Assembly: GCA_041589455.1 (NCBI GenBank)
Contig: JBFHVQ010000074.1
Span: 1-14,265, forward strand
Length of the DNA: 14,265 bases
Direction of reading: 5' to 3'
From: SZUA-229 sp041589455
Lineage (GTDB): Bacteria > Pseudomonadota > Gammaproteobacteria > SZUA-229
The translations under genes and the position numbers were made by a program. The notes beneath the pieces are model-generated. The model was not told the origin of the DNA. It saw only the letters and a program-made list of their open reading frames with translations, and did not search any database. The stretch's first letter is position 1. The number at the start of each line of letters is the position of its first letter. This document shows, piece after piece, positions 6,920-14,265 of this stretch.

Positions 6920-9790
6920 CGTCAACTGTTCAGTTTCAACATCCTTTTGTTCAAAAGTATCACATCCAAGTAACTCTTTTGAGGGCTTTCCTACATGATA
7001 ACCCTGAGCATAATTGATTCCGTATGACTTGAGCAGCATCAGGGTGTCATGATCCTCAACGAACTCAGCAATCGTGTGTTTATTCATGCCGCTAGCTACA
7101 TCTCGAAGGGCTTTTACGAATACCTGGTCTGCACTGTCTGTTGTCAGGTTTTTGATAAACGTGCCATCAATTTTTACATAGTCCACTGGTAGCTGCTTTA
7201 GATAATAAAATGATGAAAAACCGACGCCAAAGTCATCAAGTGAAAATTTACATCCTAATTCTGCAATTTCCAGCATAAGTGATCTTGCTGCACTAATATC
7301 TGCAACTGCGGCGGTTTCAGTTATTTCGAAGATAACATTCGATGGATTTGCCTGTGTTTGTACGATGCATTCTTTGATATAGCTTATGATGTTTGGGTCA
7401 TCTACAACACGGCCTGATAGATTAATAGATATACTTACCAGTCTTTTCTCATCATGAAATTCTTTTAATGATTTCAGGCTATTGTGTATAACCCACCGGT
7501 CAATATCAATTATCTGTCCGGTCTGTTCAGCGTGTGGTATAAATGCACCAGGTGGAATTACGGAGTCTCCATCTCGTAGTCTTATCAGTGCTTCGTAATG
7601 TGATACTTTGTTGTTAGCCAGGTTAAGTATGGGTTGATAAAACAGGGTAAACTCATCGTTTTCAAGGGCTACGTCGATTCGCTGTTTCCATTCCATACGA
7701 TTTGAAATTATCTCCCTGGCATGATCGTCGTCATTATATATATGGCATACACCACGCCCATTCTGTTTTGCCATATACATTGCAATATCTGCATTACCCA
7801 TCAATATCTGTGGGTCAACCCCATGTTCCGGGAATAGTGTTATTCCAATACTGCCTGATGCTCTGTAGCGATTGTTGTCTTCTCCTATGTGTATTCTGTT
7901 GAGGTTGTACATAATCTTTCTTGCTACTTTCTGGGCATTCGCTGCATTTGTATCTGGGATAATCATTGCAAATTCATCACCACCAAGCCTGGCAAGTATA
8001 TCGCTCTGCCTTGTTGCGTTTCTCATTGAGTTAGCAACTGACTTGAGAAGCTGGTCGCCTATGTGATGTCCGTGTGTGTCATTGACAAGTTTAAAGTGGT
8101 CAAGATCTATAAATAACAATGCGCCATTGCGTTGATAACGTTTCGACTCGTCTAGTACTCTGTCGAATTCTATCTGGAATCTTCTCCTGTTACTGAGCTT
8201 TGTTAACGGGTCGTGATCTGCTATCCATCCGAGCCTTTCTTCTGCTTGATGCCTTGCGGTCATGTCAAGTCCGATAGATAGGATAATTGCATCGTCGGTT
8301 GATGTGTGGCTGACTCTTGAGTGGTACCATGACAGGCATATGTGTTTGTCGTTATTTGTTGTTATCGTGTTCTCGTGGTTAAAGTGTGTTTCAATTCCAT
8401 TTCTTAGTGACTCGAGAGAGCGATATATTCCTGTGTCTTCATTGCCGAATAATTTTTCGATATCTTTTCCCAGAAGATTGCTTTCATCGCATTCACAAAG
8501 GCTTAAACCATAGTTATTAATTGATATGATTGTTCCGGATACATCGTGAGTGATGATAATCGCCTGAGCGGTATCGAGTAAATCAGTATTAAAATCACGC
8601 TCTAGCAGGAGTGCATCTCTTTGCGTTTCAAGCTTTTTGGTGTGATTTTCTAGATCCTGATTAAGCGTTTCAAGCTTGCTGTTAAGGTCAAGTGTTGATT
8701 CAGATAGTGCATCAATTTCATCAGGGAATATTTTTTGCTTTGAATGCAGTCGTTCTCTGGCCTGTGCATATTTTCCTGAAGACAACAGGGGTAATGTAGA
8801 TGTTAGGCTTTTGATTCTAGATACAGGAAGCCAGAGATAGAGAAGCAACAGGGTTTCTGATAGTACAAATCCTAGTATTGCATATAAATGAATAAGATCG
8901 ATATTTTTCATCATCAGATTTGTTGCATCGGTGATGTTGTTTATAATAATAAACTTGACGGTCGATTCCTGATCTAGCTTTTCCGGTGAAACTGAGTAAA
9001 TCTCATAAAAATCACCAGTCTCTGCTATGTGTGTGTGACGCGAGTCTAATCTGCTTATGCTCGTCTGGTAAGATATTCTGTCTAATATTTGTCCGTTGTT
9101 CTTATTGCTTGTTGCGAGTGATAATTCATAGCCCCAGTTCCTGATTTTTCTGTCTGATGATATATCTAAGCTTTTCGTCTCCGGGGATAGTATGATGAGA
9201 GATGAGCCGGTTAGAATTTCGTATCTCTGTACAATATCGGTTAGTGTTCTTCCCGTTATCATGATGATGTCGGTGCCATCGCTCGTCAGAATGGGGGTTG
9301 CTAAATATTGAATACACTCAGGATTGCATGAGAGCCAGTGTATGGGGTGTAATTCTTTTGTCACAAGATCATGCAGTGATGATATGACTTCTTCATGATC
9401 TTCGGTCTCCCATTCGTAAAGACGACTGCTGTTACTGTATTGAATGGATATAAAGTCAAGCCCCCATTCTGCATCCAGCACTAGTGTGTTTTCATCGAAT
9501 ATACGATGTAGAGTGTTTTTTGCATCCGATCTATGGCTTGATGAAATTATAATCTGAATTATACTGGCGATGTTTTCCAGTTCTGAATAGCTGTTACGGA
9601 TTAATCCATTAAGTTCATGTGTCTGTCTTAGTTTGCTAAATTCTCTATTGTCATTAAATTGTGATTTAATTTGTGTTGACGAAATAGAAGCAAGAAACGA
9701 ATTTGTTACGAGCAATACGATACTGAGCAGAAATACAATTTTCCACTTAAGGCTTATAAATCTTGATCGTATTTGATGATGTTTTACCAT
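6899..9790 (-). CDS. Membrane GGDEF-EAL protein (diguanylate cyclase / c-di-GMP phosphodiesterase)
   Basis: A 963-residue inner-membrane c-di-GMP enzyme. Transmembrane helices at about 17-37 and 302-321 flank a periplasmic sensor, possibly dCACHE-type, with a C155-x3-C159 pair. A HAMP-like stretch and coiled coil (about 322-400), then a PAS-like domain (about 400-510), follow. The GGDEF domain has an exact GGDEF (603-607) and an upstream RxxD inhibitory site (RQSD, 594-597). The EAL domain keeps EAL (733-735), N790, E822, the DDFG pair D852/D853, K873, E909 and Q929, so both activities look possible; the usual AEGVE reads AEFVE. The gene begins 3 bp after the porin-like gene's stop, without a strong ribosome-binding site, and is the last gene of the PstS-like/porin operon. 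It presumably converts a periplasmic signal into c-di-GMP levels. Which activity dominates cannot be told from sequence. Its 3' end overlaps the hybrid kinase gene. Confidence 0.93.
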   Translation of the reverse strand: MVKHHQIRSRFISLKWKIVFLLSIVLLVTNSFLASISSTQIKSQFNDNREFSKLRQTHELNGLIRNSYSELENIASIIQIIISSSHRSDAKNTLHRIFDENTLVLDAEWGLDFISIQYSNSSRLYEWETEDHEEVISSLHDLVTKELHPIHWLSCNPECIQYLATPILTSDGTDIIMITGRTLTDIVQRYEILTGSSLIILSPETKSLDISSDRKIRNWGYELSLATSNKNNGQILDRISYQTSISRLDSRHTHIAETGDFYEIYSVSPEKLDQESTVKFIIINNITDATNLMMKNIDLIHLYAILGFVLSETLLLLYLWLPVSRIKSLTSTLPLLSSGKYAQARERLHSKQKIFPDEIDALSESTLDLNSKLETLNQDLENHTKKLETQRDALLLERDFNTDLLDTAQAIIITHDVSGTIISINNYGLSLCECDESNLLGKDIEKLFGNEDTGIYRSLESLRNGIETHFNHENTITTNNDKHICLSWYHSRVSHTSTDDAIILSIGLDMTARHQAEERLGWIADHDPLTKLSNRRRFQIEFDRVLDESKRYQRNGALLFIDLDHFKLVNDTHGHHIGDQLLKSVANSMRNATRQSDILARLGGDEFAMIIPDTNAANAQKVARKIMYNLNRIHIGEDNNRYRASGSIGITLFPEHGVDPQILMGNADIAMYMAKQNGRGVCHIYNDDDHAREIISNRMEWKQRIDVALENDEFTLFYQPILNLANNKVSHYEALIRLRDGDSVIPPGAFIPHAEQTGQIIDIDRWVIHNSLKSLKEFHDEKRLVSISINLSGRVVDDPNIISYIKECIVQTQANPSNVIFEITETAAVADISAARSLMLEIAELGCKFSLDDFGVGFSSFYYLKQLPVDYVKIDGTFIKNLTTDSADQVFVKALRDVASGMNKHTIAEFVEDHDTLMLLKSYGINYAQGYHVGKPSKELLGCDTFEQKDVETEQLTSNIFRN

Positions 9791-9793
9791 GTG

Positions 9794-11008
9794 TTAGAAT
9801 CTATATGAGAGCAAAATTGCTACCATATCCCAGTCTTTCACAGTAAGTTCGCTGTTATTTTCTCTTCTCGATAAAAAGTATGTGCCTTCATTATCATGGT
9901 ATTCCAGTCGTACCATGAATTCATTTGTGATGTCCGACCTTAACCCTATGATGTTGCTCTTTGTGTAATAATTATGTGCAGGTGATATTATCGGGATGGG
10001 TAGTGATGCCAGAATGGCTTCACGTGCTGTTCCATTCCTGTCGTCAGTATTCGAATAGCCTTCTTCATGTCTGAAGTAGATATTGGCTAAACGATTTACA
10101 GTGTAGCCAAATTGTATGTAGTGGCCTGCTGGCTTCATTGATCCTGCGCTTCCTGACGGATAAAAGCTGGAAAAACCTGACCAGCTTAGTGGTTGCCTGG
10201 CGTATTCTGCAACGATGTACCAGTCTTCTTCAGTAAATGCCAGAGAATAAACATACATATTTACATCGTAAATTCCATTTCCTGTGAAAATACTCGTGCC
10301 TGTCATTTTAAGGCTGGTGTCTACATAACTAAATGCCGCTGTGATGTATTTGCTTTCATAATGAATTCGAGCAACAGTCGTAAGGCCATTGTCTTCAATC
10401 TCACCCTGAATATCGTCTCCTACTAGTGTGTATTCAATATTGACATCGACGGGTGTATAACCAGCACCGAGTTGAAAATCGAACATCCCATGACTACTGT
10501 CAATTTGTTGATAAACAATAATGCCGTCGTTTGATAGAAATGCATTTCTCAAATTATCAAAATAGATGCTTTGTGGCATAAATATGCCTGGTCGAGTAAA
10601 TGCGACATCTCGGGTGTCATTGTAGAGTCCAATAGGGTTCTTGAATCGGCCAAAACGTAGGCCATTTAGTGATTCCTGGGTGTCCTGAATTGTCAGGTCA
10701 AGCATAAGATAATCCAGCTCAATAGAACCATCGTACATTTCACCACTTCGCCTTGCTAGTAACTGACCTGCAAGTGATAGATTGTTTAGTAATCTGCTAT
10801 ATCCATTAATGCCAATTTCAGTCAGTTCAGCACTAGTTTCACTACTATCGCCAACAAAATTGTTGTCGCTGGAATGAATTAAACCCTGCGATACAAAACC
10901 ATGTGCCTGAAACGTGTCTTTCCACATTTCATCACCGTTAACAGCTTGTGTCGTTATACTCAGTAAGATTCCAGCAATATATGTATTCAGGCGTTTTCTC
11001 ATTATCAC
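9794..11008 (-). CDS. Porin-like outer-membrane beta-barrel protein
   Basis: A 404-residue protein with a signal peptide (hydrophobic core about residues 9-22) and alternating amphipathic strands to the end. It closes with SYRF, the aromatic C-terminus recognised by the BAM machinery. The segment GRFKNPIGLYNDTRDVAFTR (from about residue 119) resembles the 'GqfKxPfGl' region of OprO/OprP-type and related porins, so it is most likely a diffusion channel; substrate selectivity is not readable. The preferred start is GTG at 11008, whose GTGA overlaps the TGA of the PstS-like gene and has GAGG seven bases upstream. An ATG at 11002 is the alternative. It lies between the PstS-like and GGDEF-EAL genes, with a 4-bp overlap on one side and a 3-bp gap on the other, so the three are very likely co-transcribed and coupled. 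I infer it admits the ligand seen by the other two. Confidence 0.75.
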   Translation of the reverse strand: MIMRKRLNTYIAGILLSITTQAVNGDEMWKDTFQAHGFVSQGLIHSSDNNFVGDSSETSAELTEIGINGYSRLLNNLSLAGQLLARRSGEMYDGSIELDYLMLDLTIQDTQESLNGLRFGRFKNPIGLYNDTRDVAFTRPGIFMPQSIYFDNLRNAFLSNDGIIVYQQIDSSHGMFDFQLGAGYTPVDVNIEYTLVGDDIQGEIEDNGLTTVARIHYESKYITAAFSYVDTSLKMTGTSIFTGNGIYDVNMYVYSLAFTEEDWYIVAEYARQPLSWSGFSSFYPSGSAGSMKPAGHYIQFGYTVNRLANIYFRHEEGYSNTDDRNGTAREAILASLPIPIISPAHNYYTKSNIIGLRSDITNEFMVRLEYHDNEGTYFLSRRENNSELTVKDWDMVAILLSYRF

Positions 11009-11433
11009 TCGATAACCTCAACTAATAATAAGTTTTCAACAGCATGTGATTTTGGTATATAGCCAATTGCACCCGGTGTGTTTTTCACGAGTTCTATCAT
11101 TTGTTCGCTATTATCAACTGCTCTGGGTGATTGTCCGGTTCCACTGAATACGATTCGATTCCAGACTTTTCTGAGTTGATGTGGGAATATACCAAGTATC
11201 TGGGTTGTGAATTTTCTGTGTGTATCACTATCATCATCCATCACGATGACTTTGATGGGTGACCCATCATCCCAGGTTCTCCAGCGCATGCTGAAAATGG
11301 ATTTTAAAGACTTGCGTGTCAGTGCATCATGGTGAGTCGATGCATTCTTGATTATTATGATGTCCTCAGCCCCATAGGATGGAGTAGCTGAAGATAAGCA
11401 TATCAACAGTATCAATGTAGCCATTGATCTCAT
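11005..11433 (-). CDS. Short PstS-like periplasmic substrate-binding protein
   Basis: A 142-residue exported protein, signal peptide to about GA22. Visible family marks are LTRKSLKSIFSMRWRTWDDG (38-57, the 'ls.~.l~~IF~g~~~~W~dG' motif of PstS-like proteins), VWNRIVFSGTGQSP (90-103) and NTPGAIGYI (118-126). Full PstS proteins are over 300 residues with two lobes. This one corresponds to about one lobe, belongs to the small standalone class, and may not bind phosphate. Start at ATG 11433 is well supported by a strong AAGGAGGAG at 11442-11450. It is first in the operon with the porin-like and GGDEF-EAL genes, its TGA overlapping the next GTG start. I infer a periplasmic ligand binder or relay for the c-di-GMP sensor, not part of an ABC transporter, since no Pst permease or ATPase is present here. 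Confidence 0.78.
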   Translation of the reverse strand: MRSMATLILLICLSSATPSYGAEDIIIIKNASTHHDALTRKSLKSIFSMRWRTWDDGSPIKVIVMDDDSDTHRKFTTQILGIFPHQLRKVWNRIVFSGTGQSPRAVDNSEQMIELVKNTPGAIGYIPKSHAVENLLLVEVIE

Positions 11434-11441
11434 TTAATATG

Positions 11442-11450
11442 CTCCTCCTT
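11442..11450 (-). promoter_or_regulatory. Strong ribosome-binding site of the PstS-like gene
   Basis: On the minus strand AAGGAGGAG ends 8 bases before the ATG at 11433. It is the best Shine-Dalgarno in the window, contrasts with the weak or absent sites of the two downstream genes, and fixes the start and the head of the operon. Confidence 0.75.
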
Positions 11451-11497
11451 GAAGCAAAGGAAATTAGAATATATTAATATAAGAGCGCCTTAGTCGG

Positions 11498-11534
11498 GGC
11501 GTATTTAGTGAAATTATAGACACTAATGGCGTAT
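11498..11534 (-). promoter_or_regulatory. Candidate promoter with symmetrical operator for the PstS-like/porin/GGDEF-EAL operon
   Basis: A perfect TATAAT (11513-11518, minus strand) is centred in an inverted repeat TTAGTG-N10-CACTAA (11505-11526). That repeat is bracketed by a direct repeat, GGCGTAT on the plus strand, at 11498-11504 and 11528-11534, exactly 30 bp apart. No good -35 is found at 16-18 bp, so regulated expression is plausible. The -10 lies about 80 bp upstream of the start codon. The symmetry is seen in the sequence; its use as a repressor or activator site is inferred. Confidence 0.4.
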
Positions 11535-11560
11535 CTGCAGGGATAATGTAGTGATATCTG

Positions 11561-12763
11561 TTAGAAGTGATAATTAAAATCGAGTTGTATGAGGTCTTCA
11601 TTGTTGACGATCTGTACAGGGCTCCTGTTGTCACTGCTGTTAAATAAGCGCACTTCCAGGTTTGCAGTCCAGTTGCTCATAAGCCGTGTAGCGGCTTCAA
11701 TGCTGAACAGAATATCACCATAATCAAGATCATAGATAATACCCAGTAGCGCTTCACTACTGGCTTCATCATTAACGGCAAGTCGTAAGCCACTCATGAG
11801 GTCATTCTGAAACAGGCTAGTTGCCTGATCTTCGCGGGAATCATACAGGTGTTCAAATACCCAGCCAAGATCCATATCGGAGTTAAAAATTCCAACAAAG
11901 GTGTATTCGATGCCAGCCGTATAAGCGTAATAATCATCGTCAACAGGCTGGCCGCCAGCTATGCGTGTAGATTGCCGATAAACATACTCGAGTTTCCATA
12001 GCCAGTCTTCTGAGGTGTACTGTGCATCCAGACCAAATTGGCTTAGCTGTGGATATAATGGTATTAGAACTGGTCCTTTCGAAGTGATCGTATTAATAAA
12101 AAGGGGAGAGCGATCTGTTCCATCGAACAAACTAAGACCAAACTCAAGTTCGCCAAGGTAATTAAACCAGCGAATGGCATAGTCTAAGTGTTTTTCCTTA
12201 TCGCTGGATTCATAAGTTGCGTTATTGCTGATATCCAGCCCAAATAATCTGGGGCGACCGTCCGCACCATAAAAAGTACGTTCTCGAAAGTATGGGAGTA
12301 TGAACAGGTCCAGACTACCGTTATCTAGAATATAACTGAATTTCAACATGGGTTGCCCCAGCTTGTCTTCAGTGTCAATATTCTCTACCAGATCAGTCTG
12401 ATTGATTATGTCTACCAGATGCTGTGATTCAGTGACCCCCCAGAAAACCTTGCTTATACCAAATAAGACTTCCCAGTTTTCATATAGCCGCTGATAATAG
12501 AGTTCACGAATATCACCATGAGAGCGGTTGTGGTCTACTGCATCGGCTCTTATGAATGGCTTGAAATTAATCGAGTGCTCATCCCATGCATGATACCAGT
12601 CTAACTCTATATTGATGGATGAGTGATGGCTATCCAGACCCGGTTTGAACTCTGAATCTGACATAAAGTAGCGACTCTGATAACCCACCTCACCTGATAT
12701 ATCTGTAGCATAAGAAAATGATGCGTATAGATATGCACTAAAAATGAAAATTAATCGTCTCAT
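11561..12763 (-). CDS. Outer-membrane beta-barrel protein of the RND/LolA-like cluster
   Basis: A 400-residue protein with a signal peptide (residues 1-19, SYA-T) and barrel-like alternating strands ending LDFNYHF, with a terminal Phe. The region ELYYQRLYENWEVLFGISKV (from about residue 87) with FWGVTESQHLVDIINQTDL just after it resembles the 'w~l~~G~~~~~WG~~d~~~~~DvvNp~Dl' pattern of DUF1302-type outer-membrane proteins commonly found beside RND/MMPL and LolA-like genes. It is likely the outer-membrane partner of that transport system, though whether it forms a channel is unknown. It follows the LolA-like gene by 29 bp on the same strand with only a weak purine-rich ribosome-binding site, so the three genes probably form one operon. 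No convincing terminator is visible after its stop. Confidence 0.7.
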   Translation of the reverse strand: MRRLIFIFSAYLYASFSYATDISGEVGYQSRYFMSDSEFKPGLDSHHSSINIELDWYHAWDEHSINFKPFIRADAVDHNRSHGDIRELYYQRLYENWEVLFGISKVFWGVTESQHLVDIINQTDLVENIDTEDKLGQPMLKFSYILDNGSLDLFILPYFRERTFYGADGRPRLFGLDISNNATYESSDKEKHLDYAIRWFNYLGELEFGLSLFDGTDRSPLFINTITSKGPVLIPLYPQLSQFGLDAQYTSEDWLWKLEYVYRQSTRIAGGQPVDDDYYAYTAGIEYTFVGIFNSDMDLGWVFEHLYDSREDQATSLFQNDLMSGLRLAVNDEASSEALLGIIYDLDYGDILFSIEAATRLMSNWTANLEVRLFNSSDNRSPVQIVNNEDLIQLDFNYHF

Positions 12764-12792
12764 GAAAGTATCTCTATTAGTGAGATGCTTAA

Positions 12793-13587
12793 CTAGCGTG
12801 CACGCTTAAGACTGTTGCGATTGAAATCATCATCTGATAGCCCACTTTTAAATTTGTAATTGCGCCATTCAAGGGTTGTTTCTTTTCCTGTCTGATGATT
12901 AATCATCGTCATTTTATCTGCGCGCCAGAATTGATTCAGGTACTGGTTGTAACCTGCATAGGTTAGAGTTTTCAGTTTTACATTTTTGCGGTCAAAAAAT
13001 ACAATCTGTTCAGGTCTGTATTCCTGCTTGTTTACCCAGACAAGCTGACGCGTATAACCCGAGTGTGTGTATTCGGGGTAGCGTTCAATTACATAACAAT
13101 CTATACCATTGAGCACCTCATCACGTAAGTATTTGTAGCTGTATTTTTCCACTTCCTGTGATGAGATATCTTCATATGCGAATTCACTACCCATAAAAGG
13201 GCCAGATTTGTTTTTAGAGTTAATTCGTTTAACACGTTTAAGTGCAGGCAGATATAACCATTGTTCATCTGGTTGTAGTGCATGCGAATAGGTTAGGGAA
13301 GCAGTACCTTTTATATCAGCTGGTGTGTCAAAAATAGACATGCTCTTGTCGCCATCGCCATTTACTTCCAGAGTTTTGACTCTGACTTCCCGTGTGCTGG
13401 TTTGCCCCTGACTGTTTTTAAGAGTCATGGTCATTTCCGCAACCTGGTCTGTAAAACCTGTATCACGGCGGTCGGCCTCTATCGCTATTTCGAGTCCACG
13501 TGCAGCATTGTCTGCCTGCGCAGCTGGTTGTAAGAACGTGGTGGCTAGCAGTATTGTGGTTAATAGCAGAGTGCTTGATTTATTCAT
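12793..13587 (-). CDS. LolA-like outer membrane lipoprotein-sorting family protein
   Basis: A 264-residue periplasmic protein with a signal peptide ending AQA-D (residues 23-26). The hallmark block of the LolA-like family (PF17131 type) is clear: MSIFDTPADIKGTASLTY (83-100), DEQWLYLPALKRVKRI (107-122), then KSGPFMGSEFAYEDI (127-141), followed by YVIERYP and IVFFDRKNVKLKTLT. These proteins have the half-barrel fold of LolA/LolB and are almost always encoded with an RND/MMPL transporter; they probably carry a lipid or lipophilic molecule across the periplasm rather than performing general lipoprotein sorting. Start ATG 13587 lies 3 bp after the transporter stop, with AGGGG upstream inside the transporter's last codons, indicating co-translation. 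It stands between the transporter and an outer-membrane barrel, which fits a bridging role. Family assignment is firm, cargo unknown. Confidence 0.9.
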   Translation of the reverse strand: MNKSSTLLLTTILLATTFLQPAAQADNAARGLEIAIEADRRDTGFTDQVAEMTMTLKNSQGQTSTREVRVKTLEVNGDGDKSMSIFDTPADIKGTASLTYSHALQPDEQWLYLPALKRVKRINSKNKSGPFMGSEFAYEDISSQEVEKYSYKYLRDEVLNGIDCYVIERYPEYTHSGYTRQLVWVNKQEYRPEQIVFFDRKNVKLKTLTYAGYNQYLNQFWRADKMTMINHQTGKETTLEWRNYKFKSGLSDDDFNRNSLKRAR

Positions 13588-13590
13588 TAT

Positions 13591-14265
13591 TCACCCCTGT
13601 TGAAGTTTTTGTTCTTTGCGACCATCTATTGCCATTAACAGTGGTGGCAATAGCAGGAAATCCAGTATGAGTGCGATACAGATGATGATGCTTGTCATCA
13701 GTCCCATCCCGGAATTAAGTTCAAAGCTTGACTGAGCGAGTATCATAAATCCGGCAATTAATACCAGTGACGTGACCCATAAGGCAACACCAACATTATT
13801 AAATGCGTATTTAACGGCTTCACTACTGCTAAGCTGCTTTTCTTTACGTGCCCGAATATACTTGCTGATAAAATGAACGGTGTCGTCAACTACAATTCCC
13901 AGTGTCATTGCGGTTACCACAGACAGGGCAAGCCCGACTTCACCTACGGTGAGGCCCCACAGGCCAAAGGCGACACCGGCCGGGAACAGATTCGGTATCA
14001 GGCTGACCAGGCCATATTTGAGTGAGCCAAGCGCAACAATGAGTATGATAGATATCATAACTAATGCGATTGTTGTTCCACTAAGCATACTGATGATATT
14101 GCGTTTTCCTATATGTGCAAACATGATCGAGGGGCTGGCGCCTTCAGTTACAAGGTCAGGCGTATTGGCTTTCATCCAGTCTGTTGCACGTTTCTCCAGC
14201 TGCAGAATTTCATTGGATGATATGGTTTTTATTACAACATTGATTTTTGTGGCCTGCTTGGCAAC
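13591..14265 (-). CDS. RND/MMPL family transporter, C-terminal part (start outside window)
   Basis: The frame is open to the right edge, so these 224 residues are only the C-terminal end of a protein normally about 750-900 residues long; the Met at 14175 is internal, since coding continues upstream of it. The first 55 residues are the end of a periplasmic loop. Several membrane segments follow (about 58-80, 83-105, 109-131, 157-177, 188-213). The motif GIVVDDTVHFISKY (123-136) is the conserved acidic transmembrane segment of the MMPL/RND superfamily, corresponding to the proton-relay helix. It should use the proton gradient to move a hydrophobic substrate between the inner membrane and the periplasm. 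Genes immediately downstream encode a LolA-like carrier and an outer-membrane barrel, the usual partners. Confidence 0.9.
   Translation of the reverse strand, partial: VAKQATKINVVIKTISSNEILQLEKRATDWMKANTPDLVTEGASPSIMFAHIGKRNIISMLSGTTIALVMISIILIVALGSLKYGLVSLIPNLFPAGVAFGLWGLTVGEVGLALSVVTAMTLGIVVDDTVHFISKYIRARKEKQLSSSEAVKYAFNNVGVALWVTSLVLIAGFMILAQSSFELNSGMGLMTSIIICIALILDFLLLPPLLMAIDGRKEQKLQQG

Noticed and set aside
9126..9317. 63-codon minus-strand His/Arg-rich frame within the GGDEF-EAL gene
   Set aside because: Out-of-frame shadow of the real reading frame.
11485..11502. Hairpin GCGCC / GGCGT as a terminator after the outer-membrane barrel gene
   Set aside because: Only a 4-5 bp stem on the relevant strand with internal mismatches and no T-run after it.
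11434..11560. Pho box, because a PstS-like gene follows
   Set aside because: No CTGTCAT-type direct repeats are seen in the promoter gap.

Overview
The window (about 14.3 kb, AT-rich by eye) looks like chromosomal DNA of a Gram-negative, probably marine or aquatic, gammaproteobacterium. The reasons are the many outer-membrane beta-barrels, signal peptides, a TonB-dependent receptor, a BarA-type hybrid kinase and a c-di-GMP enzyme. No species can be named from the sequence alone. There are no RNA genes, insertion sequences, phage genes or CRISPR arrays that I can see.

Layout. (1) 1-866, minus strand: N-terminal 288 residues of a PAPS-type sulfotransferase that runs off the left edge. (2) 867-1318: a 452-bp divergent intergenic region with a compact GC-richer patch and a TATAAT box ahead of the next gene. 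(3) 1319-6919, plus strand: a tightly packed three-gene unit of TonB-dependent receptor, YfiR/DUF4154-like periplasmic protein and membrane hybrid histidine kinase. (4) 11433-6899, minus strand: a second tightly packed three-gene unit of short PstS-like periplasmic protein, porin-like outer-membrane barrel and membrane GGDEF-EAL protein. (5) 14265-11561, minus strand: the C-terminal part of an RND/MMPL transporter, a LolA-like 'outer membrane lipoprotein-sorting' protein and another outer-membrane barrel, a recognisable envelope-transport cluster whose first gene is cut by the right edge.

How they fit together. Units 3 and 4 have the same plan: one outer-membrane channel or receptor, one small periplasmic protein, and one inner-membrane sensor with a large periplasmic domain and a cytoplasmic signalling output (phosphorelay in one, c-di-GMP turnover in the other). 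They point at each other, and their last genes overlap by 21 bp at the 3' ends. My inference is that these are two trans-envelope signalling cascades, analogous in logic to YfiB-YfiR-YfiN, in which the outer-membrane protein admits or senses a ligand, the periplasmic protein relays it and the inner-membrane protein signals. This is supported by gene order, overlaps and domain content only; ligands are unknown. Unit 5 is also a trans-envelope triad, but for transport rather than sensing.

The points most worth a second look are the paired triads, the EF-hand-like loop inside the TonB receptor, a cysteine-free YfiR homologue, a degenerate second receiver domain in the kinase, and a symmetrical operator-like element over the -10 box of the PstS-like operon.
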